64,000 nt of DNA from Gaeumannomyces sp. JS-464 (lineage: Eukaryota > Ascomycota > Sordariomycetes > Magnaporthales > Magnaporthaceae): assembly GCA_002197995.1 (NCBI GenBank), contig NGZR01000005.1, positions 2,914,001 to 2,978,000 on the forward strand. The letters run 5' to 3'. Numbering within the stretch: the first letter of the stretch is position 1; every line of letters begins with the position of its first letter. The position numbers were made by a program, and so were the translations under genes. Under the pieces are notes generated by a model. The model worked only from the letters and a program-made list of their open reading frames with translations, was not told the origin of the DNA and did no database searches. Shown here piece by piece: positions 21,390 through 31,515 of this stretch.

Positions 21390-23297
21390 ATGGAGGCTCC
21401 TGTGGCAACCCCGATCTCATCCGAGAACCAGAGCAGCCTGGGCCTGCTCCGGAGCTTGTCCAAGGTGCTGCCGCAGGGCTACAAGTTCCGCGCCTATCAT
21501 CTCTCAACTCCGCCATCTCGATCCGAGGCCCTCTTCTCAGCACCTCCCGACGCGCGCCCCGATCGAACCTACAGCGAGAGCCATTTCCTCGCCATCGCCA
21601 TCCCGACACCGCCCCAGGACCCGGCTCCGACAGACCCGGCAGCGGACGGAGCTGCCGGCCCCGCCCGAGAGGTCTTGGTTCTCGGTCTCGAAATCCTCAT
21701 ATATACCACCGCATACTCTAGCACATTCTTTGTGTCTAAAGCCGACTCGACTGGGTTCCTGCACCTCCTAGACCTTCCCAAGGGCACGCCCTCGCCTATC
21801 AGAGAGATCACCTCAGCCTTTGTTGACTACCTAGTTCGTGAGCGAAGGCGAAAGGGAATTCAATCGGTGGTGAGCCTGTTCGCGCGTGCTCAGGGCCAAT
21901 ACCTGTTCCCCGGGAGCGTCGAGTACAAAGGGAAGCATGTCCTCACGGACCGGGGGCTAGTAAAATGGTGGTGCAAGGCTCTTACCCCGCTGCTTGACGG
22001 CGCAGACCGTGACACGGAGCACAAGGGCACGTGGAAGAGCGTCAAGGGCTACCTCCTTGTCCCTGGCTTAGACCCATACGAGACCCGCGCCTTCATCCCC
22101 CGCTCGCCGACGGACAACACAACTCACACCGGCTGGGTGCTTGGCCACCCTCTCGAGCACATATCACACTACACATACGAGTACGATTGTGTGCCGCCAC
22201 GGTGCCTCATCGCACACTACCCAGACGATCCCAAGTCTCGCTTCCGCGATGAGCTGGACATCGAAGCGGACTATGGCAAGGGTCGCAACGGCGCTTGGAA
22301 GAGCGTGCAGAACCTGGACCAGTTCTGGGAGCTGATGGCGTATCGGCAGGAGTGCTCTATGGGCGCACTCACCGGCTTCATCTGGGTTGTAATGGATCCC
22401 ATTGAGGCCAACGGACGACTCGCTCCAGGCGCCGCCGCGGCCCAGGCAGCTGCCGCGACTGCCTCTTCTGAGGCCGACACTCCTGCCCTAATTACGCCCA
22501 ATACCTCATTTGACTCGTCACTTCCAGCGCCGCCGACCACGCCATCTCGCACGCAGAGTCGTGTCCTACCCTTGCGGACTCCCCCACAGGCCGGCCCACG
22601 CAAGCTGTTCCGGGCTCCCCAAACGACCGGCGAAATGACGGCTCAGGCAGCTACCAAGACGAAGAAGAAAAGCACTAAGAAAAAGAAGAAGAAGCTCACT
22701 GGCCCCATCGTCTCTCGCCAGCCGCGAGTCAAGACCAGTCAGCGCAACTACCTTACCAACCGTCCCGTCACTACCGCATACTACTACTGGCCGGCCGAGG
22801 GTCGGGGCCGCCGGCTGGTCAAGGAGGACGGTTACAAGCGCTCACTTGAGCTACTGCTCCGCTTAGACTTTGCTAACCTAGAGCTAGCCATAGGCAGCAC
22901 TAGGCGATGGGTCAACGAGGTCGGCCTGGGCTCCGCCTGGGGCCTTGACGTGGTCGGCAGCAGACCGTTGCCTTTTTCATCGCCATCCGAAAACGGCGCG
23001 ACACAGCCGGCCGTGAGCAACCTCTCTGGCCTTATCAAGCGAAAGAGGCCAGTAGGCAATGATAATTCCCAGGATGGCGCCTTGTCCACGCCGGCGGACC
23101 CGACACCTGCGATCAATGTTCTCGGGACCGGTCTGATCCGGAGGAAGCGCAAGCCCGACGATGATGTAGAGATGCCCACTCCGGCAGCGGCTTCACATGG
23201 AACGAATGGTGCTAACGCCTCCACTTCTGCCGCTTCTGGTCCTTCGGTTGCCAACGTACTTGGCCCCGGACTGGTGCGCAAGAAGCCCAAAACCTAA
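21390..23297 (+). CDS. rtt109: histone H3-K56 acetyltransferase Rtt109
   Basis: A single exon encodes 635 residues. Family blocks are clear: LGLEILIYTTAYSSTFFVSK and ADSTGFLHLL near residues 100-130, then SVVSLFARAQGQYLFPGS, GRGLVKWWCKAL-like text (DRGLVKWWCKALTPLL), PPRCLIAHYPDDPKSRFRDE, and TTAYYYWPAEGRGRRLVKED before the C-terminal half. Rtt109 acetylates newly made histone H3 on K56 (and K9/K27) with chaperones Asf1 and Vps75, supporting nucleosome assembly and DNA-damage tolerance. A Lys-rich stretch (KTKKKSTKKKKKKL) separates the two halves of the catalytic region, and the tail repeats an INVLGTGLIRRKRK / VANVLGPGLVRKK motif of unknown role. I chose ATG 21390 because family similarity starts soon after; there is no earlier ATG in the frame. 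Confidence 0.9.
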   Translation: MEAPVATPISSENQSSLGLLRSLSKVLPQGYKFRAYHLSTPPSRSEALFSAPPDARPDRTYSESHFLAIAIPTPPQDPAPTDPAADGAAGPAREVLVLGLEILIYTTAYSSTFFVSKADSTGFLHLLDLPKGTPSPIREITSAFVDYLVRERRRKGIQSVVSLFARAQGQYLFPGSVEYKGKHVLTDRGLVKWWCKALTPLLDGADRDTEHKGTWKSVKGYLLVPGLDPYETRAFIPRSPTDNTTHTGWVLGHPLEHISHYTYEYDCVPPRCLIAHYPDDPKSRFRDELDIEADYGKGRNGAWKSVQNLDQFWELMAYRQECSMGALTGFIWVVMDPIEANGRLAPGAAAAQAAAATASSEADTPALITPNTSFDSSLPAPPTTPSRTQSRVLPLRTPPQAGPRKLFRAPQTTGEMTAQAATKTKKKSTKKKKKKLTGPIVSRQPRVKTSQRNYLTNRPVTTAYYYWPAEGRGRRLVKEDGYKRSLELLLRLDFANLELAIGSTRRWVNEVGLGSAWGLDVVGSRPLPFSSPSENGATQPAVSNLSGLIKRKRPVGNDNSQDGALSTPADPTPAINVLGTGLIRRKRKPDDDVEMPTPAAASHGTNGANASTSAASGPSVANVLGPGLVRKKPKT

Positions 23298-23691
23298 CCA
23301 AGATCGCTCCACACACTTGCGTTGGCCGCTGGGACCAGCCCCAGCCTGCCGAGACACCCAGCGACTGCGTACACTTGCTATTTCCCGCCCTTAATTGACA
23401 TCTCGGCGCTATAAACGGACAGAGGTGTCGTGGTGCGGAGCTCATGTTCAGGAATACAGGACGCTCGCTTAACGACTGGATATATGGATGATTTTATGTC
23501 CGCAAAGAGCAAAAGATCATGGATACCTAGGCCCCTTCCTATAGCCACCACGCGCTGTTACAGCCTAGGCTACTCCAAGCGATAGAGTCAGCAATACTGA
23601 TGACATCGCCCCACAAAGTTGGTCGCATCCTGACAGCCCCTTGATATGCATAGACCCGCTTGTGATCACACATCAAAGCATTCAGCTAGAA
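23298..23691. other. intergenic before tRNA-Gly
   Basis: No coding signal. Confidence 0.5.
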
Positions 23692-23762
23692 GCGTGTGTG
23701 GTTTAAGGGTAAAATCCATCGTTGCCATCGATGGGCTCCCGGTTCGAGTCCGGGCACACGCA
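23692..23762 (+). tRNA. tRNA-Gly(GCC)
   Basis: 71 bases fold as a tRNA: acceptor stem GCGTGTG/CACACGC with discriminator A, D arm with TGGTTTAAGGGT (A box), anticodon stem CATCG/CGATG around loop TTGCCAT (anticodon GCC), and T arm with GGTTCGAGTCC (B box). No intron. T-rich stretches follow from about 23778 and could terminate RNA polymerase III. Confidence 0.93.
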
Positions 23763-24195
23763 TCGTATCCATTGCTTTTGCTTTTGCCGCGCGCAGCTTT
23801 TTTTGCACCGAACCCTTTCCCTGCATGTATATCTTCACCACTTTTGGCGGCTTTTCACTGCGCATACCGCGACTCACTGAACTGTCGCGAAGGACCCCCA
23901 GGCTAGCTAGGATTTGGTTGTTTATCCGGGACCGTTTCGATCGCAGCCGTCGTGATCATTTCGCCGGTCCGACAGTGTCATCTGCCTTCTTAGTCTTTTT
24001 CTCCTATTGACTTATTCCCAATGCTGTTTCGCTGCCCGCTATCCCTTCGCCTCCCCATTCGTTTTCTACAGGCTTTTTTTGATTAACAGAGAGACAAAGG
24101 ACAAGATATGTGCAGCATCCATCCCATTCCCTCATACAACAAACCGATCCCGTTACAGCGCACCATCATCCATTTGGCCGTTCTCAACGCATGCT
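23763..24195. other. intergenic, no recognised gene
   Basis: T-rich region between the tRNA and the 3' end of the Rid-family gene. Confidence 0.5.
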
Positions 24196-24687
24196 CTATG
24201 CCTCTTTTGCCTTGGCACCTTCGGGATCCAACGCCACGCCCTCGATCTCGACCCGCATTCCGGGCAGAGCCAGCGAGGCAACACCGACGGCGGTCAGGAG
24301 TGGCCGGTGGTTAGGGAACCACTTCTTCATGGCCTCGCCTGCAGGCTCCAAGAACGCACTTATGTCCGTCAAGTACACGTTTAACCTGTAGACCTGCGAG
24401 AGCCCCTTGCCTCCCGCGTCCTTGAGGGCCAGGTCCAGGTTCGAAAAGGCCTGGTTTATTTCCTCCAACGGGTCCTCTGGGATCTTGCCTGCCTCGGGAT
24501 CCCATCCGCCTGTTGGACATTTCGCTGTCAGTCGTACTGCCTCGGGTTTTCGGGATAATTATCGGCCACACATGCCTTGGCCAGAAGCTTCAATGCGTTC
24601 ACCGACGCGGACGGACTGGCTGTAGCCGAAGCCTTCGCTCAGTCCAGCGGCGTAGCCAGGGTAGGTGTGGTATGAGGGCTGGGACAT
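24196..24687 (-). CDS. RidA/YjgF/UK114-family protein with a GC-AG intron
   Basis: Exon 1 (24687-24576) starts MSQPSYHTYPGYAAGLSEGF and ends in SGQG; exon 2 (24509-24196) continues GWDPEAGKIPEDPLEEINQA, FSNLDLALKDAGGKGLSQVY and RVEIEGVALDPEG. Total 141 residues. The 66 bp intron begins GCATGT rather than GT and ends CAACAG; the GC donor is the only way to keep the conserved GQGGWDP junction, since the nearby GTGTGG would shift the frame. RidA proteins hydrolyse reactive enamines/imines from PLP enzymes, using an Arg that binds the substrate carboxylate. Here that position appears to be Leu (HRPLLTAVGV), as in other Rid subgroups, so classic 2-aminoacrylate deaminase activity is doubtful. Confidence 0.87.
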
Positions 24688-25450
24688 GACGGTAGTAGGC
24701 TGGGGCGTAGAGTATTCGGTGTTTGTTGGTGTTGCGGTGGGTTTGTCTGCAGGCTTGCGTGTTTGTCTACAGCACAGATGTTGAATATAATAGAACGCTA
24801 CCTGGGGTATGTAGGTACCTTTTATATTCGATCTACCTCCACCCCGCCGCCTGCTGCAATACTGGCCGTGATTACCAAAGTTAAATTTCTAATGTCATCG
24901 CCTACCTTCCATCGTGTGAGACCGATACTGGAGACTTTCTCCTTGGCATAGGATGAATCCAACCAAACCTCAGCCAACACCGGCTCTTGGCAGTGGAGTT
25001 CTCGGACATCGTGCTGACTGGAGTATTTAAGCCCCCAACGACGGCCAGGGTGGGCGGAGAATGAACGGAAATTCAGCATAGGTGCCAAGCAGGTAATTAC
25101 TAATCAGTATTGCACCTGCCGACCGGGGAGCCGAGTGTCTGCTGTCGGACAACGGAGAGACATTAATGAAAGTCTCCCAGTGGGCTGTAGGAAGCATCAT
25201 CCGCCGCCCACCTGTGCTTGTCAAGGCGCAAACACAACGGACGCCAGCGAAAATACAAATTGGGTGCGGTAAACCCCGAGATATCCTAGCAAAGCGCGCA
25301 TGATGCATGTGGTCTGCGGAATGGCCACCCCAACACAGCTCGATTACCGTTTGCACGGGCAGGTGCCCAGTGTGCCAAGACAACCATTTCTCGGAGCCTC
25401 AGTGACCGATATTTCCCCTTCTAACCTTCTTCACTCCACCTTTCTCCCCA

Positions 25451-25805
25451 GACCAACACCTCGACGCACCATGGGATGCGGGGAGTGCCATCGGTCTTGC
25501 AGCTGGCACTTGTCACCTGGGCCAAGCACAGAGATGGCCCGTGCTGGGACAACCTCGAGGCAGCGGGTTGGAATGCTCAGGAGGTCCGTGAGGCCGTTCT
25601 CATTGGCGCTCCGGGACACGCGGCGTTGCCGCCCCTGTCAACACGCGAGACTATTTTCCGTCGTGTAGTATCGTACGCCAAGAATGAGGCGCCAGAGACC
25701 ACACATGGTTCCATCAACCAGATGGTACAGAAGTTTGGTAGCCAGCGCCAACCCCATACGAAGACCTCGCCCAGGCGGAGAGCGTCTCCCATTCACCGGA
25801 AATAG
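25451..25805 (+). CDS. unrecognised coding candidate or gene fragment
   Basis: A frame entering at about 25451, right after CTAAC and a pyrimidine tract ending CCCCAG (a good intron 3' end), reads through MRGVPSVLQLALVTWAKH, GPCWDNLEAAGWNAQEV and TIFRRVVSYAKNEAPE to a stop at 25805. Third positions are GC-biased like real genes nearby. An upstream first exon could end at about 25361 (GGGCAG/GTGCCC), but this is speculation. I do not recognise the family. Confidence 0.22.
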
Positions 25806-26103
25806 TAGCTAGAAGCCTGTTTCTATGCCCGCACATTCCCCAGGTGGCTCGAGAACAAGACGCAGGATGGCAGTAGCGTTGAGTGGTGGTCCAATATTGA
25901 GACTCGGCGTCGGCATCACGGAGCCTGGTGTCTAAGTCTTGGGCCATGGCGTTATGGATGGGTGCTTGGATGGCACACACCACGACCTACCTACCCCGCT
26001 CCACGAATGTGATGACACCAAGTGCAAACATTCCAGAAAACACTGCGATATGGTTGGTACCTGTGTGCTGCAGTATCGAGGCATGGTGACATCGTCCTGG
26101 GCG

Positions 26104-26112
26104 TATATATAG
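26104..26112 (+). promoter_or_regulatory. TATA box of the AA9 gene
   Basis: TATATATAG lies 197 bp upstream of the ATG at 26301, on the coding strand. Confidence 0.5.
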
Positions 26113-26300
26113 ATGTATCATCCATGCTGCGTATCCCCTTCGGAAAAGAGCGAACCGGGAGCCTCTCAAACCATCAAAGGATCGCCAGGAGGAAGCTCTT
26201 GGGGTCATCGCCATCGGTGCCTCGAGAAGCCCTGAACGAGGGCCAAGTATATCATCTCGGCCAAACACATATTCAGCTGAAGTGGCCAACTACATCAACC

Positions 26301-27341
26301 ATGGGCTTCAAATCGCGCGCTCTTGTGTCGGCCCTGGGCTGGGCGGGGACTGTGCTGGCGCACGGGCACGTCAACAACATCGTCGTCAACGGGGTCTTCT
26401 ACCCCGGATACGATGTGACCAAGTACCCGTACCAGCCCAACCCACCCACGGTGGTGGGGTGGTCGGCAACCAACACCGACAACGGCTTCGTCGAGCCCAA
26501 CAACTTTGGCCACCCGGACATCATCTGCCACCGCGGGGCGCAGCCGGCCAAGGGGCACGCGCGCGTGCGGGTGGGCGACAAGATCCTGCTCCAGTGGGAC
26601 ACCTGGCCCGACAGCCACAAGGGCCCCGTCCTCGACTACCTGGCGCGGTGCCCGGGCAACTGCGAGAGCGTGGACAAGACGGCGCTGCGCTTCTTCAAGA
26701 TCGGCGAGGGGTCGTACATTTCAGGCGCCGCGCCTGGGCGTTGGGCGGCCGACGTGCTAATCGGCAACGGCTTCTCGTGGGTCGTGCAAATCCCGGACGA
26801 CATCGCGCCCGGCAACTACGTGCTGCGGCACGAGATTATCGCGCTGCACGGGTCTCCTAACCCTAACGGAGCCCAGGCATATCCGCAGTGCTTTAACCTC
26901 GAAATCTCCGGGTCCGGTTCGAAGCAGCCCGCGGGCGTGGCCGGCACGTCGCTTTACCGCGCCAATGACCCGGGCATCCACTTCCCGCTGTACAACGAAC
27001 CCATCGTTTACCCCGTGCCGGGCCCGGCGCTTATCCCCGGGGTGCCAAGCACGGTGGCGCAGGTTAGCACGCGCGCGACGGCCACGAGCTCTCCTTTCCT
27101 CCCTGGGGGTGGGGGCGGAAACCCCGGCCCAACATCAGCGCCGGGCGGCGGCAACGGCGGTGGCGGTGGTACGCAGCCCCCACAGACCACCACACCTCCC
27201 GGAAACGGGAACGGCGGCGGCGGTGGTGGTGGCGGACAAACGCGTTGGGGGCAGTGCGGTGGAAGCGGCTGGAACGGACCGACGGCGTGCGCTCAGGGGA
27301 GCTGTTCCACCCTCAATCCATACTATGCTCAGTGTGTTTAA
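26301..27341 (+). CDS. AA9 lytic polysaccharide monooxygenase with C-terminal CBM1
   Basis: A single exon encodes 346 residues. Signal peptide is residues 1-20 (ending TVLA), leaving His21 as the mature N-terminus, the first copper ligand. The second histidine-brace ligand is His106 in WPDSHKGPVLDYLA; the axial Tyr is Tyr194 in AYPQCFNL. These are the complete AA9 active site, so oxidative cleavage of cellulose or related beta-glucans outside the cell is expected. A Gly/Pro/Thr-rich linker (about 262-313) leads to a CBM1 at 315-346 with four cysteines (319, 330, 335, 345) and aromatic Trp316, Trp324 and Tyr341/342, which would bind crystalline cellulose. No introns, unlike many AA9 genes. Confidence 0.95.
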   Translation: MGFKSRALVSALGWAGTVLAHGHVNNIVVNGVFYPGYDVTKYPYQPNPPTVVGWSATNTDNGFVEPNNFGHPDIICHRGAQPAKGHARVRVGDKILLQWDTWPDSHKGPVLDYLARCPGNCESVDKTALRFFKIGEGSYISGAAPGRWAADVLIGNGFSWVVQIPDDIAPGNYVLRHEIIALHGSPNPNGAQAYPQCFNLEISGSGSKQPAGVAGTSLYRANDPGIHFPLYNEPIVYPVPGPALIPGVPSTVAQVSTRATATSSPFLPGGGGGNPGPTSAPGGGNGGGGGTQPPQTTTPPGNGNGGGGGGGGQTRWGQCGGSGWNGPTACAQGSCSTLNPYYAQCV

Positions 27342-28805
27342 GCGTAGGCGGTTGGGAGACGGGGATGGAGACTGTGTTTGCGGCTCTGGCAAAACTTGGT
27401 GTCGAGCTGTAGTAGTGGCGGGGCGATCAGGTGATCTACGCCATGGGAAGAGAGATTTCTGAAGGATCAAACGCTTGACGTTCTGCTGTGCGGCTGAGGA
27501 AACATCATGCGAGTGCGTCGCAGCTGTGTCTCGGCTGCTCGACCGGTTGCGGCGTCTCTCTCGAGGATGGATGGTACACAAGCGCAGCAACTTGATAGGT
27601 TTGATGTTGGACAGGTCGGCTGCGCGCCTGTTGCTAGCCGTTTAGCTCTCCCCCAGCAGCATACCGCCGCCTATCGATCTTGACAAGGGTGGCAGCGGCA
27701 AACAGGGGGTTCATACGGGTGGTGGGGCTGTAGTGCTGTTGGTGCTGGGAATCAAAGCCGTCTTACCTGCTGCATGTGCCCCGTCGGGGGCTGATCCTGG
27801 TTCTGCGTCTTTCTAGTGGCCAGACGATTGCTGGCAGTGGCTGGAGCAAGCCCACCGGTGCAGTAGCGCGGGCGTCTGACGAAAATAAACACCTTTCGGC
27901 CCAGCAAACTTCCGCGGGTTTCTTGGGGCGCAGCAACGGTCCAGGCTAGCGGCAGGCTTGAGGATGACGGCACTGGGCTTTGGGGCTGGCTTTGCTTCTG
28001 TCCTGCCAGGTCTATTGTAGTTTCCCTAACTGCACTTATCAGTGGCGCCCGCGCCCAACTGTCTTTCTTTTGACAAATAAAGCGACGGGGCCGAGGTGCA
28101 ATCACGGCCACACGGGCCATACCCACCCATCCCGACCCATCTTCCCCATCTCTGGTCAGATCCGTAATGAGCGGATCCGAATCCCTGTCTGTCTTGAGCG
28201 GGAAGTCTTGGAGAGAAGTGCACAGCAGCCCGTCTCCCTCGACGGCTTCCTGGGCTCGAAGAAGAGTGCAGCCAAAGCACGAGAGCATCTGCAGGCAAGA
28301 TGGGTGGGTGGGCAGACAGGCGGGCTAAGCGCAGGCAGTGCCAGCCGCACAACAAACCCGTTCAAGAAGCCTTGAACGCGGATCGACATGAGATGAGCCG
28401 CCCAGCGCAATGAAACGGGGACCCCCTCGGAATCGAGCTCGCATCTTTGGTCGCACCACCCACGGCAACCGTGCACCGCTGTCGAGTGGGCTGCCAGGCT
28501 CTGCAGGGCTTGAATGGGGCTCCGATCCTCCACGCCCCGCCGGGGTTGGGGTCCGTTTGCTCTTCTGCTTCAGAGTGCACCCCCTGTCAGGCCTTAGGCT
28601 CCCGTGTTTTCAAGTTTCTACCCATTGCGCTTCCTTTTTTCTTCTTGTGAATCTCTTTCGTCTGCTTCCTCGACTTTGCCACGCTTCGGAAAACCCACCG
28701 TCGTCCTCGACTGCTTCTGCCTGAGCACGTTTCTTGGTGCAGAAGCCCTCTCGTTCTGAGCCCTCGTCCACCTGGAGGAGTCGGGCTTGGTGTCATCCTT
28801 GCGAG
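27342..28805. other. intergenic, no recognised gene
   Basis: About 1.46 kb between two plus-strand genes. Minus-strand frames at 27752-28533 are without family resemblance. Confidence 0.5.
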
Positions 28806-30488
28806 ATGGAAGGAAACGCGAGGTCGCCCGGTCCCGGGCCTCAGGCGCAGCCATTACTACCACGGACGCAACAAGAACAACAACAAGCGCAGTCGCCGCC
28901 GCCGCAGCCGGACTACAGCACTTTGGAAGTCGCGCCGGACAACCATCCCAACTCCGCCCCGCAGGTCTACTATGAGTCGGCCCCTGAGCCAGTCTCGGCC
29001 GGGGCCGCCGGCTTCTATGCGCCCAACAAGGCGCTGTATGGCTTCCCTTCGGACCAGTCTCCCACCGTCGTCGGCCAAGCATCTCCCCATCCTCACGCCA
29101 AGTCTCCCAATGACGGCCTGTATCCAATACCGGCGGAGCATGAGATTGGCACCCCCGGAGAAAAGCCCAAGAAGACGATTACGATGAGCAGGAAGAAGAT
29201 GTGGATTATCGGGGTCATCATTGTTTTCGTGATCATTGCCGCTGCCGTCGGTGGCGGCGTTGGGGGCACCCTTGCGGCGCGCAACAGCAGCAGCAGCAGC
29301 CCAGCGAACGATGGAGGGAATGGCAACGGTGGGGGTTCTTCGCCGCAGCCCGGCGCCGGCGGTATTGCCCTCGATTCGTCAGCCCTCGCCGCTGTCAACT
29401 ACACGGTGGGCACGACGGCCTACCGGATGGTGTTTTGGCAGCCGAGGAATGACAGCAGCAACCTCGTGTATTCGCTGTGGGACTCGTCGCAGACCGACGG
29501 GTGGAAGCTGGTCAGCATCAACTCCAAGCTGGGCGACTCCAAGGCCGTCGAGGCCCGCCCCGGAACCCCCATCGCCGCCGCGGCGGCGCCCCAGGCTCGG
29601 AAGGAACCAGAGGCACGCCGTCTCCGTCTTCTTCCTGTCGGCCTCCAACGTCGTCCAGGAGTTGCGCACACCCGACCCCCGGGGCGCCACCTGGACCAAG
29701 GTCACGCACCCGATCACGGCGGCCAAGGCGTCTCAGCTGGCGGCGCACTTGGACGTCTGCGAAACAAGCGCGTGCTCCGATCTCGCGCGCTCAACTACGA
29801 GACCGAGGATCACAAAAGCGCGTGGCTATGGCCCGGCCTGACCGACAGCTCCAGCGAAAGCGTCAGGAACGCCACCACTAAAATCCAGGTCGGCATCATC
29901 CCCGGTTCCGGCATCGCCGTGACGTCGGCGATGGATCCCAGCATCAACAACACGGCCCAGCAGAACATCAAACTTTACTACCAAGATGCGAAAACCGAAA
30001 ATCTCATGGAGGTTTCGAGGGAGTACACGTCCCGCTATGTTATTAGTACGTTTTTACAAAACCCGTCGACGGAAAGCGGCGGTATGAAGGATGGCTGACA
30101 GCCAAGCCCGTCCGCGAAATGCTAACATTATTTGTGATCCACAGCCCAAACGAAACTGGCTACCAACATGTCGGTGGATAAGCCGCTACAGCTGTACGCC
30201 AAATCCTTTTACAAGGACTCGGCGGCGCGCTTCATTTTCCTTTTGATGCGCGCCACCGACGGGACCCTGCAGGCCATGCATTGGAACACGAACGTATGGA
30301 GACAGCCGACCGAGCCCGTATTCCGCAACACGCCCGCCGACGTTGGCAAGAACTTCCCCGCCGTCTCGGTCACAAACGACTTGAAGATCTACGCGCTCGC
30401 CCGCGACGGCAACTCGTTCCACATGTTTAACGGAGACAAGAACGACCCGATAACATGGACCTACGACAGTCTTGTCAAACTCGGCTAG
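28806..30488 (+). CDS. single-pass membrane protein with a probable fucose-lectin-like propeller ectodomain
   Basis: Exon 1 runs from ATG 28806 to 30045; a 99 bp intron (GTACGT donor at 30046, CCACAG acceptor at 30144) is followed by exon 2, 30145-30488. The N-terminal about 130 residues are Pro/Gln-rich and cytosolic-like, followed by basic SRKK and one hydrophobic segment (MWIIGVIIVFVIIAAAVGGG). A Ser/Gly-rich stalk leads to a beta-rich domain with repeated units such as YRMVFWQPR..SNLVYSLWD, SVFFLSASNVVQELRTPD, FIFLLMRATDGTLQAMHWN and ISVT-type edges, resembling the fungal fucose-specific lectin propeller. Between about 29575 and 29800 the conserved text (SVFFLSASNVVQEL to AAHLDVCE) lies in another frame, so two compensating one-base breaks are present. 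Lectin assignment is inferred from repeat style. Confidence 0.65.
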
Positions 30489-31047
30489 CCTTATGGTCTG
30501 TATAAAAAAACTGGAAGAAGGAGAGAAAGGACGAACGAGAACTAGTAATTGCAAGACATATACGTCGTATTACACGGCGGCTTTTTCTGGGATTTTTACG
30601 ACACTGGGGTTCGATCGCCTGCACCCATCTATTTATCCACTTCACTTCACTTTGTATATAGCATTCTTCGATACCCCCTCCCAGCCGCATTAAGCAAGAA
30701 ACGACAGCTTTTCCTCAGGTCTCCCCACTTATGTATCCTTGCTCGTGATTGTTCCTGAAGACCACGTGAGCCTTAGGCTCGCAGATTTACCTAGGTACCT
30801 AGTTGACATGCACGATCATGTCAACCCGCCAGACATCTTCTGGTGCCCCTGAACACGGTATATCCAATCAAAAGGCACGAGGCTAACACACACACTCGAG
30901 ACAAAGCTGATTCAAAGATGCCGAGTATTCACGCTTTCCGAGGACGACTTTCGAATGGGGCTAAGGGGAAGCCGCCTCCGACACAATCGCTCCACACCTC
31001 TGCTCCATTTAATGCCTCGCGGTCCCACCGACAGTAACCACCAACCA
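30489..31047. other. intergenic before tRNA-Thr
   Basis: Contains a CCTAGGTACCTAG palindromic word at about 30790-30802. No gene. Confidence 0.5.
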
Positions 31048-31156
31048 GCCCGCTTGGCTTAGTGGTAAAGCGTATCACTAGTACGGCGCTTGGGATCCGC
31101 TCCCGAGACCTGCTTGGTATATGATAAGATCGTCAGTTCGATTCTGACAGTGGGCA
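31048..31156 (+). tRNA. tRNA-Thr(AGT) with intron
   Basis: The acceptor stem GCCCGCT pairs with AGTGGGC (one G-T pair), discriminator A at 31156. The D arm TTGGCTTAGTGGTAAAGC and T arm GTCAGTTCGATTCTGAC are canonical. The anticodon stem TATCA pairs with TGATA; the loop CT-AGT-A is interrupted after position 37 by about 37 bases before the final loop A, the standard place for a nuclear tRNA intron. The anticodon is therefore AGT. Confidence 0.85.
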
Positions 31157-31515
31157 TTTGCTTTTGGTGTTTTCTGGCCATTTACTTTTACCATCCAACT
31201 ATTCACATGCAATATCCGACACTTTAACATGTTTTTTTTTTTTTTTTTTTTTCCTTCCTCCCCCTCCTTTTCTACTATTCCAAACCTTTCCCTTGCTGAT
31301 TTTCCATCTTATTTCCACGCATTTTATATCGCTTTTTCTTTTCACCATTAGAGTACGTGTTCATCACTTCCATTTTGCACATTCTTATGTTTTTCCCTTG
31401 CTTGCGTATGCTGATCACACCCATTACTGCCTTCTACCTCGCCCACTCTACGCACCACCCACGCGAAAGATGTCCATCTAGGTAGGTCTAGCGACACAGC
31501 AAAAACCAAGCTCGC
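31157..31515. other. intergenic, T-rich
   Basis: Contains the 21-base T tract (31232-31252) and short T runs just after the tRNA that could terminate RNA polymerase III. Confidence 0.5.
31232..31252 (+). repeat. poly-T tract of 21 bases
   Basis: Uninterrupted T run about 75 bp downstream of tRNA-Thr, followed by C/T-rich sequence. Confidence 0.9.

Larger units (their letters stand above)
24688..26300. other. mostly intergenic, one weak coding candidate
   Basis: About 1.6 kb. Contains the candidate at 25451-25805 (listed separately) and the promoter of the AA9 gene. Nothing else recognised. Confidence 0.4.
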
